64,000 nucleotides of DNA from Flavobacteriaceae bacterium UBA7302. GTDB taxonomy: Bacteria; Bacteroidota; Bacteroidia; Flavobacteriales; Flavobacteriaceae. This document shows positions 52,962 through 61,673 of this stretch, one piece after another (the stretch's first letter is position 1; every line of letters starts with the position of its first letter). Position numbers and translations under genes: made by a program. The notes below the pieces were generated by a model. That model searched no databases. It was not told the origin of the DNA and saw only the letters and a program-made list of their open reading frames with translations. Location: NCBI GenBank assembly GCA_002471825.1, contig DKQS01000001.1, forward strand, positions 473,200-537,199, in the 5' to 3' direction.

Positions 52962-53045
52962 TTTCTGCAAAAGTAATTTAGAATACCAGATGGAAATGGA
53001 TTTTAATATTAACTTTAGGTTATAAAACTTTAAAGATTAAGGGAT

Positions 53046-53984
53046 TTGGCAAAACACAACATTACCATCGCTTTTTATAACGTAGAGAACTTGTTTGATA
53101 CTATAGACAATCCTTTTACCCATGACGATGATTTTACCACCGAAGGGAAAAGGCGATGGAACAAAAAGCGGTATTTCAAAAAACTCGGAAAGCTAGCTAG
53201 AACAATCAGCAAAATCGGTAAGGATGAGTCTTATTTCTTACCTGCCATTGTTGGGTTGGTGGAAGTTGAAAATAAGCGAGTACTCGATGATCTCATAGCC
53301 CAGAAATTTTTAAAAGGTTATTACGATTATGTACATTATGATTCCTCCGACGAACGCGGAATCGACACAGCCCTGCTATATCAACCTGATTTTTTTGAAC
53401 TCATAAGCTCTGAGTCACATCCGCTTATGCTTTTTGATGACGATGGCAGTCGTGATTATACCCGCGATATTCTTGAAGTACACGGAAAGCTATTTGGCGA
53501 AAAAATATACTTTCTTGTCAACCACTGGCCATCTCGTAGAAAAGGCCAAGAACTGTCAGAACCAGAACGATTGAAAGCATCTGAATTGCTAGTGGAAATC
53601 ATGAACTCCATCAAGAAAAAAGACAAAAAAGCCAAGTTTGTCATCATGGGTGATTTTAATGACAACCCAAATAACAAGAGCATCACAAATGTAGTCAGTG
53701 AAGGATTGTATAATCCGATGGACGCATTGTTCGACAAAGGCCTGGGCACACTCACCCATAAAAAAGAATGGCATCTGTTTGATCAAATCATTCTGAGCAA
53801 GGAATTCAAAAAAGACACCAAAAAGTTGTCCTTTAAAAAAGCAAAAATCTACAGCAAAGAATCCTTAAAGGTGTTTCGAGGAAAGCTTAAGGGAAGTCCG
53901 TTTCGAACGTTTATTGGTCCTTGGTACAAAGGCGGTGTATCGGATCATTTTCCTGTCTACACCATTTTTAAGAAGAGAGATTAA
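53046..53984 (+). CDS. Endonuclease/exonuclease/phosphatase-family protein
   Basis: This 312-aa enzyme has the DNase I-like fold: IAFYNVENLFDTIDN (metal Asn/Glu), GLVEVENKRVL, FLVNHWPSRRKG (catalytic His), FVIMGDFNDNPNN and the C-terminal GGVSDHFPVY. There is no signal peptide, so it acts in the cytoplasm, on DNA or a phosphate ester. The start appears to be TTG 53046: a stop codon lies five codons upstream in frame, and there is no ATG before the conserved core. Confidence 0.88.
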   Translation: MAKHNITIAFYNVENLFDTIDNPFTHDDDFTTEGKRRWNKKRYFKKLGKLARTISKIGKDESYFLPAIVGLVEVENKRVLDDLIAQKFLKGYYDYVHYDSSDERGIDTALLYQPDFFELISSESHPLMLFDDDGSRDYTRDILEVHGKLFGEKIYFLVNHWPSRRKGQELSEPERLKASELLVEIMNSIKKKDKKAKFVIMGDFNDNPNNKSITNVVSEGLYNPMDALFDKGLGTLTHKKEWHLFDQIILSKEFKKDTKKLSFKKAKIYSKESLKVFRGKLKGSPFRTFIGPWYKGGVSDHFPVYTIFKKRD

Positions 53985-54220
53985 GAGTTTTTAATTTTCC
54001 GAAAAGCTTCGTTGAGTTTGTCATCATTGATGATGTACTTTTGATACTTGCCATCTTTATATCGATAGTAAATAAACAGCGGCATTAAAATAAAGGCCAA
54101 ATAAAGTACCCCCAAGCCCATTACAATTTGTGCTTTTGGATGTTCCATCTTAATTAATGAAAAGCCAGTAACCATCCAGGCAACAAAAACCACGAAAAGT
54201 ATTTTTAACGCTAATTTCAT
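53981..54220 (-). CDS. Small two-helix membrane protein
   Basis: This 79-aa protein has two predicted transmembrane helices (about 5-24 and 31-52) and a charged Lys/Asp-rich C-terminal tail. I recognise no family. It overlaps the nuclease stop by four bases in convergent orientation and is divergent from glpQ. Hydrophobicity is the main support that it is a real gene. Confidence 0.65.
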   Translation of the reverse strand: MKLALKILFVVFVAWMVTGFSLIKMEHPKAQIVMGLGVLYLAFILMPLFIYYRYKDGKYQKYIINDDKLNEAFRKIKNS

Positions 54221-54256
54221 GCTGCTAAATTACGAAAGTTCTATTTTTATGGAGTG

Positions 54257-55246
54257 ATGAATCGTCTATCAATTTTCGTGTGTGTTGTTTTCCTTTCAAT
54301 TCTTTTTACGGAATGCAATACAAAACCCAAAACCAATGAAATGAAAAATAAAATCGTAATTGCCCATCGCGGAGCCTCGGGATATTTACCTGAACATACC
54401 ATGGAATCAAAAGTGATGGCCCATAATATGAATGTTGATTTCATTGAGCAAGATTTGGTTCTGAGTAAGGACGATGTGCCCATTGTAATTCATGATATTT
54501 ACTTAGATGATGTTACCAATGTGGCACAAATTTATCCAGAGAAAAAAAGAGAGGACGGTCGGTATTATGTCATCGATTTTACTTTTGAAGAATTGAAACA
54601 GTTGAATGTTTACGAGCGTTTCAACCCGAAAACTGGTAAACAGATTTATCCAAAACGATTTTCTAAAAAGACACAGAATTTCAAGTTGCATTCCTTGCAG
54701 GAGGAAATTGAAGTGATTCAAGATCTGAATCGTTCAACCGGAAAGAAAATCGGCATTTATCCAGAGATCAAGGCGCCTGCTTTTCATCATCAAGAAGGGA
54801 AAGACATGGCAAAAATCGTTCTTCAAATACTCGAGGATTACGGTTATAGCACTAAAAATGATGATTGTATTCTTCAGTGTTTTGATGCCAAAGAATTGCG
54901 ACGAATTCGGAAGGAACTGAAATCAGAATTATTCTTGGTTCAGTTGATGGAAAATCCCAACGAGACGCTACAACTTAAAGAGTTTGCTCAATATGCAGAC
55001 GGAGTTGGACCTTGGTACCGCTTGTTTTTATCAGAAACGGTTGATAATAAATTCACTTTTACCAGCTTCATCAAAGATGCTCATGCCTTAGGTTTGCAGG
55101 TGCACACTTATACATTAAGAGCGGACGATTTGAAAGAATTTGATTCTTTTACACAAATGTTGGATGCCTTGCTTTTTCAGGCTAATGTAGACGGGGTATT
55201 CACTGATTTTCCAGATTTGGCAGTACAGTTTCTTACTGCACAGTAA
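54257..55246 (+). CDS. glpQ: Glycerophosphodiester phosphodiesterase, exported
   Basis: This enzyme releases glycerol-3-phosphate from deacylated phospholipids. The 329-aa protein has a lipoprotein-like signal (LSIFVCVVFLSILFTEC). The GDPD barrel follows with IAHRGASGYLPEHT, DLVLSKDDVPIVIHDIYL (catalytic Glu/Asp and His) and IYPEIKAPAFHH. It resembles the periplasmic GlpQ type rather than the cytoplasmic UgpQ. GTG 54254 is open just upstream of the ATG. The end overlaps the ClC gene by 14 bases in convergent orientation. Confidence 0.93.
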   Translation: MNRLSIFVCVVFLSILFTECNTKPKTNEMKNKIVIAHRGASGYLPEHTMESKVMAHNMNVDFIEQDLVLSKDDVPIVIHDIYLDDVTNVAQIYPEKKREDGRYYVIDFTFEELKQLNVYERFNPKTGKQIYPKRFSKKTQNFKLHSLQEEIEVIQDLNRSTGKKIGIYPEIKAPAFHHQEGKDMAKIVLQILEDYGYSTKNDDCILQCFDAKELRRIRKELKSELFLVQLMENPNETLQLKEFAQYADGVGPWYRLFLSETVDNKFTFTSFIKDAHALGLQVHTYTLRADDLKEFDSFTQMLDALLFQANVDGVFTDFPDLAVQFLTAQ

Positions 55247-57011
55247 ACTCAATCAGTTTGTTTCGATAAGCTGTTAGGAGTTTAGACTTTGATATGAATC
55301 CTAAATATTGATCTCCTTTGACTACGGGTAAATTCCACGCCCCACTCGACTTGAACTTCTTCATTACCTGCGCGGCTGAATCATCGTGAAAAATAATTTC
55401 TGGAGTCGTTTTCATAAAGGTTTCTACGGTAATGCTATCATACAAATCTTGGTCAAACATCACGGAGCGAACGTCATCCAATAAGACAATACCTAAAAAT
55501 TGACCCTCAGTGTTCACCACTGGGAAAATATTCCGATTCGATCTTGCCACAGCTTTTTTGAGCATTTCTCCTAGGGTCATTTCTGGATGTAAGACTTTAA
55601 AATTGGTTTCAATTTCCTTTTCAATATCCATCATCATCAACACATTTTTGTCCTTGTCGTGGGTAATCAATTCACCTTTTTGGGCGAGTTCAATGGTGTA
55701 AATGGAGTTTGAAATAAAATACTTGGTAATGGCAAAAGAAATGGCCGCCACAAGCATTAAGGGAACAAATAACTCATACCCACCCGTAATCTCAGCAATC
55801 AAGAATATGGAAGTCAATGGAGCATGCAGTACTCCTGCCATCAGACCTGTCATACCGATGAGGGTAAAGTTACTTTCCGAGACGCTACCGCCTAGTTGGT
55901 TGATGATTTTCGCCACCACATTTCCAAGCACACTCCCCATAACTAGGGTCGGAATGAAAATTCCACCAACACCACCTGCAGCAAAAGTGATAGTCATCGC
56001 TATGGCTTTAAAAATGGTGATTAACAAAAGAAAAGAAATGACAATCCAAACATTATCAAAATTCACATTGTAAGAGATATCTGCCAAAGCTTTTTTGGCA
56101 TCTCCGTTCAAAAGGTTGTTGATGATTTCATAACCTTCACCATACAATGGAGGAAGTAGATACAAAATCAAACCAATGGCCAATCCGCCGAAAATAAGTT
56201 TGTGCTCCGCCTTTTTAAATCGCTTGAAGAAATTGATGATTCGGAAATAAATTTTTGAAAAATAGACAGAGGCCAAGCCCGTAGCCAGACCAAGCAACAC
56301 GAAATACAAGATATGATTGGTCTGAAAATCATCTACCAATTCAAATCCTAACAAGGCGTCTTTTTCAAAGAAAAAATAAGAAGTTACTACCGCTGATACT
56401 GATGCTAGTAACAAAGGGATTAGCGATACAAAAGCCAAATCCAAGCTAAAGATTTCTAAGGCAAAGATAATGGCTGCTACTGGTGCCTTAAACATGGAGG
56501 ACATGGCGCCCGCGGTGGCACATCCAATGAGCAACATACGATTCTGAGTATTCATTCGGAACATTTGAGATGCCCATGAACCCAATGCCGCTCCAGTACT
56601 TACCGCAGGACCTTGTAATCCCACCGAACCTCCAAACCCGACAGTGATAGGCGCTGTAATTAAAGAGGCGTAGATTCGGTATTTTTCAATGATTCCCTTT
56701 CGTTTGGAGACTGCATGAAGTGTGGTCGAAATTCCATGGCCTATTTCTTTTTTGATCACTTTTTTCTTTAGATAGTAAACAATGACCAACCCAATAATTG
56801 GAAAGATGAAGTATAGCAGATAATGAATGTCTTTGATAAAACGTCCCTCCAGAATATCATGAAAAAAGAAGGTCAAGTTTTTCAAAACTAAGGTTCCAAG
56901 TCCTGCTAAAAAACCAACGATGACACTTAAAATATACAAAAACTGATGCTCAGAGATGTATTTATACCTCCACAGCAAGACACGTTTCAGTAATTTGTTT
57001 TTCGTTGGCAT
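55233..57011 (-). CDS. ClC-family chloride channel/transporter with CBS domains, gating Glu replaced by Gln
   Basis: This 592-aa protein has the ClC membrane domain (about 20-440) with EIGHGISTTLHA, GGSVGLQGPAVSTGAALG and GGVGGIFIPTLVMGS, and a C-terminal CBS pair (about 460-585; NIFPVVNTEGQFLGIVL). In most ClC proteins the second motif is GREGP or GLEGP with the gating glutamate; here residue 133 is Gln (codon at 56613-56615). In E. coli ClC that change removes proton coupling, so this copy may conduct anions passively. It starts 15 bp after the stop of the DUF6503-like gene. Confidence 0.93.
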   Translation of the reverse strand: MPTKNKLLKRVLLWRYKYISEHQFLYILSVIVGFLAGLGTLVLKNLTFFFHDILEGRFIKDIHYLLYFIFPIIGLVIVYYLKKKVIKKEIGHGISTTLHAVSKRKGIIEKYRIYASLITAPITVGFGGSVGLQGPAVSTGAALGSWASQMFRMNTQNRMLLIGCATAGAMSSMFKAPVAAIIFALEIFSLDLAFVSLIPLLLASVSAVVTSYFFFEKDALLGFELVDDFQTNHILYFVLLGLATGLASVYFSKIYFRIINFFKRFKKAEHKLIFGGLAIGLILYLLPPLYGEGYEIINNLLNGDAKKALADISYNVNFDNVWIVISFLLLITIFKAIAMTITFAAGGVGGIFIPTLVMGSVLGNVVAKIINQLGGSVSESNFTLIGMTGLMAGVLHAPLTSIFLIAEITGGYELFVPLMLVAAISFAITKYFISNSIYTIELAQKGELITHDKDKNVLMMMDIEKEIETNFKVLHPEMTLGEMLKKAVARSNRNIFPVVNTEGQFLGIVLLDDVRSVMFDQDLYDSITVETFMKTTPEIIFHDDSAAQVMKKFKSSGAWNLPVVKGDQYLGFISKSKLLTAYRNKLIEFTVQ

Positions 57012-57026
57012 GCCTATCTATTCTAA

Positions 57027-57734
57027 CTATTTTTCAAGCAAAATATCGGTTCCTAAATACCCGTCATTCTTGTTGTAATACCAAGCCCTTCGTTTTGGCA
57101 TTTTGATACCGTTGATTTCCTCCAAACCAGAAAGTAAGATGTATTCTCCATCGTTTTTTGATTCATCTTTAAAAAACTGATAGACTTCCATGGCATAGGT
57201 TTTCGGATTGAAATAAAAGTACCAAGTATCTTTTCCAACCGATTCTTTATAAGTTGCTTTGAGCACCAAGTACTCTTTCCCTTTAAATTTTTTGACTTCC
57301 ACCTTTTCATGAATGATGGTTCCCTCATCTTTCAACTTCATGGGCAAACCGTACAGATAGGTATAGTAGTTTTTATACAAATTAGCACGATCGCAGTTGA
57401 CGTTAAAAGACTTCTTTTCTTCCTCTGACAAGTCTGATTTTCCATTAACCGCAAATGCACAATTCCCCTTATCGATAGTATATTCGGTTGTAATGGTATC
57501 TCGCTTTGCAGACACATAAAAATACTCTGCTGGTAAATTTATTTTTATGACACTCTCACGTGTAGGCCGATTGGGTGTCTCCATATTTACTAGAAGGGTT
57601 CCATCGAAAGTTGACCAATGATTGGAAGGGTCGTGAAATGTAATAGCCTTTTCCAACAATTGTTTGCCTGTTATTTTTTGCGAAAAAGAATGCAGACTGA
57701 CGCATAAGGCCAGCAGGAAGATTGATTGTTTCAT
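57027..57734 (-). CDS. Exported DUF6503-like protein
   Basis: This 235-aa protein has a signal peptide (SIFLLALCVSLHSFSQ) and is probably periplasmic or lipid-associated. Its start of the mature region, KITGKQLLEKAITFHDPSNHW, and its later YFYVSAKRDT and TWYFYFNPKTYAMEVYQFFK look like the DUF6503 family of Bacteroidota, whose role is unknown. Assignment is from memory. It lies 15 bp upstream of the ClC gene and probably shares its transcript. Confidence 0.75.
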   Translation of the reverse strand: MKQSIFLLALCVSLHSFSQKITGKQLLEKAITFHDPSNHWSTFDGTLLVNMETPNRPTRESVIKINLPAEYFYVSAKRDTITTEYTIDKGNCAFAVNGKSDLSEEEKKSFNVNCDRANLYKNYYTYLYGLPMKLKDEGTIIHEKVEVKKFKGKEYLVLKATYKESVGKDTWYFYFNPKTYAMEVYQFFKDESKNDGEYILLSGLEEINGIKMPKRRAWYYNKNDGYLGTDILLEK

Positions 57735-57748
57735 GAATTAAATGTAAT

Positions 57749-57774
57749 AAAAAATCCTGCCAAGGCAGGATTCT
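57749..57774 (-). terminator. Intrinsic terminator of aspS
   Basis: AATCCTGCC and GGCAGGATT (57754-57762 and 57765-57773) form a near-perfect stem, effectively with a CCAAGG tip loop. On the minus strand it is followed by six T. It lies 7 bp beyond the aspS stop. Confidence 0.78.
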
Positions 57775-57780
57775 TTTGCA

Positions 57781-59529
57781 TTACATATCTAATTTGATAT
57801 TTAGTTCTTTCAGTTGTTCCTCATCCAAAGGAGCAGGTGCATCGATCATGACATCTCGACCCGAATTGTTTTTTGGGAAAGCAATAAAATCACGTATAGT
57901 TTCTTGTCCTGCTAAAATAGCTACCAATCGGTCTAAACCAAATGCGATCCCTCCATGCGGTGGTGCACCATATTCAAAGGCATCCATTAAGAATCCGAAC
58001 TGTGCTTTTGCTTCTTCATCGGAGAATCCAAGATGCTTCAACATAATTTGCTGAGTTTCTTTATCGTGAATACGAATGGAACCTCCTCCAATTTCGTTTC
58101 CATTTAACACCAAATCATAGGCATTTGCTTTCACTTCCCCTGGCTTCGAATCTAGCAATTCCAATTGACCTGGTTTTGGTGAAGTAAATGGATGGTGCAT
58201 GGCATGATAATGTCCTGTCTCTTCGTCCAACTCTAGTAATGGGAAATCTACTACCCATAGTGGGGCAAATTCATCGGGCTTACGCAAGCCTAATTCTTCT
58301 GCCAAATGCATACGAAGCGCAGACAATTGAGCTCTTACCTTATTAGTTTCTCCGGATAGCACACAGATTAAATCACCAGGTTTCGCCCCGGTAACTTCTG
58401 CCCACTTGGTCAAATCATCTTGGTCGTAAAACTTATCTACGGATGATTTAAACGAACCGTCCTCATTCACTCGACAATACACCATTCCTAGGGCTCCTAT
58501 CTGAGGACGCTTCACCCATTTGATCAGATTGTCAATCTGCTTTCTGGTGTAGGCATTTCCGCCAGGAACAGCGATTCCAACTACCAACTCAGCTTGATTA
58601 AATACATTAAAATCTTTGTGCTTAGCTACTTCATTCATTTCACCAAACTGCATTCCGAAGCGAATGTCTGGCTTGTCATTTCCGTATAATCGCATGGCAT
58701 CATCGTACAACATTCTCGGGAATTTATCCACCTCAACACCATTGATTTCTTTCAATAAGTGACGGGTCAATCCTTCAAAAGTATTTAGGATGTCTTCCTG
58801 CTCCACAAAAGTCATTTCACAGTCGATCTGTGTAAATTCAGGTTGTCTGTCCGCACGTAAATCCTCGTCTCTAAAACACTTCACAATTTGGAAGTATTTA
58901 TCCATTCCGCCTACCATCAATAACTGTTTGAAGGTTTGCGGACTCTGAGGTAAGGCATAAAACTGACCTTCATTCATTCGGCTTGGAACCACGAAATCAC
59001 GAGCGCCTTCTGGAGTTGATTTGATCAAATACGGAGTTTCAATTTCAATAAAGCTCTTTTCAGAAAGATACTTTCGAACCTCCATGGTTACTTTATGTCT
59101 GAATACTAAGCTATCCTTAACTGGATTTCGACGGATGTCTAAATAGCGATACTTCATTCGAATATCCTCACCACCGTCGGTGTCATTTTCAATGGTAAAT
59201 GGCGGTAACTTTGATTCGTTCAATATCGTTAATTCAGAAACCAAAACTTCAATACCACCAGTCGGAATTTTATCATTCTTAGAAACTCTTTCAATTACTT
59301 CACCAGTAACTTGAATTACGAATTCGCGCCCTAGAGATTTTGCTTTTTCAATAATTTCCGTAGATGTTCTCTCCTCATCAAATATCAATTGAGTAACTCC
59401 ATATCGATCTCTAAGATCTACCCATACCATGAATCCTTTGTCTCTCGATTTTTGAACCCAACCTGCGAGGGTTACTGTTTTATTGATATCTGATTCTCTT
59501 AATTCACCACAAGAATGACTTCTGTACAT
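57781..59529 (-). CDS. aspS: Aspartyl-tRNA synthetase
   Basis: This 582-aa class II synthetase charges tRNA-Asp with aspartate. The N-terminal OB-fold has VTLAGWVQKSRDKGFMVWVD, class II motif 2 is FRDEDLRADRQPEFTQIDCE, and motif 3 is GGIAFGLDRLVAIL. The bacterial GAD insertion occupies about residues 280-420. Length matches the bacterial discriminating type. A TAATTTTG element lies 20 bp upstream. Confidence 0.96.
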   Translation of the reverse strand: MYRSHSCGELRESDINKTVTLAGWVQKSRDKGFMVWVDLRDRYGVTQLIFDEERTSTEIIEKAKSLGREFVIQVTGEVIERVSKNDKIPTGGIEVLVSELTILNESKLPPFTIENDTDGGEDIRMKYRYLDIRRNPVKDSLVFRHKVTMEVRKYLSEKSFIEIETPYLIKSTPEGARDFVVPSRMNEGQFYALPQSPQTFKQLLMVGGMDKYFQIVKCFRDEDLRADRQPEFTQIDCEMTFVEQEDILNTFEGLTRHLLKEINGVEVDKFPRMLYDDAMRLYGNDKPDIRFGMQFGEMNEVAKHKDFNVFNQAELVVGIAVPGGNAYTRKQIDNLIKWVKRPQIGALGMVYCRVNEDGSFKSSVDKFYDQDDLTKWAEVTGAKPGDLICVLSGETNKVRAQLSALRMHLAEELGLRKPDEFAPLWVVDFPLLELDEETGHYHAMHHPFTSPKPGQLELLDSKPGEVKANAYDLVLNGNEIGGGSIRIHDKETQQIMLKHLGFSDEEAKAQFGFLMDAFEYGAPPHGGIAFGLDRLVAILAGQETIRDFIAFPKNNSGRDVMIDAPAPLDEEQLKELNIKLDM

Positions 59530-59548
59530 CGCTATTGATTTTAGGTGG

Positions 59549-59556
59549 CAAAATTA
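59549..59556 (-). promoter_or_regulatory. Candidate -7 element of aspS
   Basis: Read on the minus strand this is TAATTTTG, an exact fit to TAnnTTTG, 19 bp before the aspS ATG. No TTG is seen at the expected upstream spacing. Confidence 0.4.
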
Positions 59557-59594
59557 CACATTTTATCCATTAAAAACTTCGTAAGTTTGTATTT

Positions 59595-59954
59595 ATGAGT
59601 GTCATAAATCTTCAAGAAAAACTGAATTTATTTTCAGATCGATGGTCTCCAAAAAAGATTGCCGAATTAAACAATCAACAAATCCTTTTAGCAAAAATCA
59701 AAGGAGAATTTGTGTTTCACAAGCACGACCATGAGGACGAGTTATTCATGGTACTAAAGGGACAATTAAAAATTGAACTTCGTGACCAAACTGTAACCAT
59801 TAATGAAGGCGAATTTTATGTGGTTCCCAAAGGAGTGGAACACAAACCGATTGCAGAAGAAGAAGTTCACATCATGCTCTTCGAACCATTGTCTACAAAG
59901 CATACCGGTGATGTAGTGGCGGATATCACTGTTGAAACTTATGAATCAATTTAA
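59595..59954 (+). CDS. Small cupin-domain protein
   Basis: This 119-aa protein has a single cupin barrel. The metal-binding motif 1 is HKHDHEDELFMVLKGQLKIEL (partial form, His-rich) and motif 2 is GEFYVVPKGVEHKP. The substrate is unknown; such proteins act as sugar, dioxygenase or sensor modules. It is divergent from aspS. TAAGTTTG at 59582-59589 is a -7-like sequence only 5 bp from the ATG, so any such mRNA would be leaderless. Confidence 0.87.
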   Translation: MSVINLQEKLNLFSDRWSPKKIAELNNQQILLAKIKGEFVFHKHDHEDELFMVLKGQLKIELRDQTVTINEGEFYVVPKGVEHKPIAEEEVHIMLFEPLSTKHTGDVVADITVETYESI

Positions 59955-59968
59955 CAGTGAACATTTAT

Positions 59969-60411
59969 CAATTATCATTGATCTTTAAACATAAAGTTTG
60001 AATTTATGAAAAAGAAATATCGCTATGAAACTAAAGAACAATCCCCTACAAAACAAGTCGTATGACCTGGCCCTATCAATAGTTAAACTCTGCAAAAAAA
60101 TAATGAACGAGCAAAAAGAATATGTTCTTTCAAAACAATTACTGAAAAGTGGAACATCAATAGGAGCGAATATAATTGAAGCTAACGGTGCTATTTCCAA
60201 AGCCGATTTTTCATCAAAAATGTCAATCTCCTACAAAGAAAGTCTAGAAACTAAATATTGGTTACATTTATTAAAAGATAGTGGTTATATTCTTGAGAGT
60301 GATTTTCACCTATTGATCGAAAGAGCGGACGAAATTTCAAAAATTTTATTTTCAATTTTGAAAATAACTCGAATTAATAACTGATTATTGGTAATTGTTA
60401 ATTGATAATTG
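59969..60411. repeat. Inverted repeats flanking the four-helix-bundle gene
   Basis: CAATTATCA (59969-59977) and its inverse TGATAATTG (60403-60411) flank the orphan four-helix-bundle gene. Both lie in longer A/T-rich tracts (TTATCAATTATCATTGATC upstream; TAATTGTTAATTGATAATTG downstream). The right repeat ends one base before the rsmI ATG. The repeats may mark the ends of a small inserted element, but A/T-rich sequence makes chance matches likely. Confidence 0.4.
60025..60384 (+). CDS. Four-helix-bundle protein, 23S-rRNA-IVS family, standalone
   Basis: This 119-aa all-helical protein matches the four-helix bundle family (TIGR02436) whose members are coded in 23S rRNA intervening sequences and which also includes the Avd subunit of diversity-generating retroelements. 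Landmarks are SYDLALSIVKLCKKI, KQLLKSGTSIGANIIEAN and the MSISYKESLETKYWLHLL helix. No rRNA or reverse transcriptase is near, so this is an orphan copy. It is flanked by A/T-rich inverted repeats between a cupin gene and rsmI. Function is unknown. Confidence 0.85.
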   Translation: MKLKNNPLQNKSYDLALSIVKLCKKIMNEQKEYVLSKQLLKSGTSIGANIIEANGAISKADFSSKMSISYKESLETKYWLHLLKDSGYILESDFHLLIERADEISKILFSILKITRINN

Positions 60412-60412
60412 T

Positions 60413-61084
60413 ATGAGTAAACTTTATTTGGTTCCAACACCAATAGGAAATTTAGAGGACATGACCTTTCGAGCCATTCGTGTGTTAAAGGAAGTGGATT
60501 ATATTCTTGCCGAAGACACGCGTACCAGTGGAAAACTGCTCAAGCACTTCGAAATTGACACCCCGATGCAATCGCATCATATGCATAACGAGCATAAAAC
60601 AGTAAACCTCATAATTGAACGATTGAAAAATGGTGAATCTTTCGCTCTGATTTCAGATGCTGGCACTCCAGCAATATCTGATCCGGGTTTTCTGTTATCT
60701 CGAACTTGTATTGAAAATAATATAGCTATTGAGTGTTTACCGGGCGCTACCGCTTTTGTTCCTGCATTGGTAAACTCAGGACTCCCCAATGAAAAGTTTG
60801 TTTTTGAGGGATTTTTACCTGTCAAAAAAGGAAGACAAACGCGATTAAAAATCTTAGCCGAAGAAAGTCGGACCATGGTTTTTTATGAGAGTCCGCACAA
60901 ACTGCTTAAAACACTAACTAATTTCATCGAGTATTTTGGTGAAGACCGCCGAGTGAGTGTTTCAAGAGAACTCACCAAGCTTTATGAAGAAACCGTTCGT
61001 GGAACAGCCCAAGAGGTTCTGAATCATTACACTCAAAAACCACCCAAAGGAGAAATTGTAATGGTGGTGGAGGGCAAAAAATAA
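60413..61084 (+). CDS. rsmI: 16S rRNA (cytidine-1402-2'-O)-methyltransferase
   Basis: RsmI methylates the ribose of C1402 in the 16S decoding centre. The 223-aa protein has the tetrapyrrole-methylase fold: SKLYLVPTPIGNLEDMT, LAEDTRTSGKLLKHF, ISDAGTPAISDPGF (SAM loop) and YESPHKLLKTL. A TTG-started frame extends six codons upstream; ATG 60413 fits the conserved start. The terminator overlaps its stop codon. Confidence 0.95.
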   Translation: MSKLYLVPTPIGNLEDMTFRAIRVLKEVDYILAEDTRTSGKLLKHFEIDTPMQSHHMHNEHKTVNLIIERLKNGESFALISDAGTPAISDPGFLLSRTCIENNIAIECLPGATAFVPALVNSGLPNEKFVFEGFLPVKKGRQTRLKILAEESRTMVFYESPHKLLKTLTNFIEYFGEDRRVSVSRELTKLYEETVRGTAQEVLNHYTQKPPKGEIVMVVEGKK

Positions 61085-61108
61085 AACCCGGAATACATCG
61101 GGTTTTAT
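61081..61108 (+). terminator. Terminator between rsmI and the plug-like gene
   Basis: ATAAAACCCG and CGGGTTTTAT form a 10-bp stem with an 8-nt loop. It overlaps the rsmI stop codon and lies 14 bp beyond the stop of the convergent plug-like gene, so it may serve both. Its T-run is only four bases long. Confidence 0.6.
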
Positions 61109-61121
61109 GTTAGGATAAATA

Positions 61122-61655
61122 TTATTTTTTCTCTTTCTTTTTCTTCTTGGTGGTAATCAGAATTACTCCGTTTTTGTTTTTGTATTCTTTTTCAGATTTT
61201 TTCCCTTTGATCACATCGATCTTCTCGATGTCTTTGGTATTTAACTTTAACAGTACTTCTCGGGTTGAGACTTTTCCGTCGATAATTATGATTGGTTTTT
61301 TATCATTAGAAAAAACTTCTGAAACACCCTTGTCGCGTATTTTAAAATAAGTACCATTTAGTTTGGCGGCCTCAGCACCTTTCTTGGTGACCACTAGTAT
61401 CGCTCCATTCGGCGCATTGTATTTATCCATTGCTGCTTTGCCCTTCAATACAGATACAGAAGCAATCTTGTTGGGATCAATGAGTTCTACTGGAAAATTG
61501 AATCGTTTTCCGTCGACGAAAATCATTGGTTTTGCCCCATCCTTAAACTTGACTTTAATGGATTCTTTTAAGTCTTTCTTTTCTTCTTTTTTCTGTGCTT
61601 CCATAGTATTCATGGAAAGGGTAATACAGAGTATTGTCAGTAAAATTTGTTTCAT
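61122..61655 (-). CDS. Secreted plug-only protein (two TonB-plug-like repeats)
   Basis: This 177-aa protein has a signal peptide (KQILLTILCITLSMNTMEAQ) and then two copies of a TonB-receptor plug-like unit. The first (about 40-92) reads PMIFVDGKRFNFPVEL through ASVSVLKGKAAMDKYN to GAILVVTKKG; the second (about 117-172) reads PIIIIDGKVSTREVLL through DVIKGKKSEKEYK to GVILITTKKK. No beta-barrel follows. The tail is Lys-rich (KKKKKEKK). It lies 18 bp after the anti-sigma gene, so all three genes are probably linked. A receptor role is unlikely without a barrel. Confidence 0.78.
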   Translation of the reverse strand: MKQILLTILCITLSMNTMEAQKKEEKKDLKESIKVKFKDGAKPMIFVDGKRFNFPVELIDPNKIASVSVLKGKAAMDKYNAPNGAILVVTKKGAEAAKLNGTYFKIRDKGVSEVFSNDKKPIIIIDGKVSTREVLLKLNTKDIEKIDVIKGKKSEKEYKNKNGVILITTKKKKKEKK

Positions 61656-61673
61656 TTTTAGATATTTTTCAGA

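Noticed and set aside
60006..60065. Short ORF MKKKYRYETKEQSPTKQVV upstream of the four-helix-bundle gene
   Set aside because: It overlaps the gene start in another frame, is only 19 codons long and lysine-rich by A/T bias; no evidence that it is translated.
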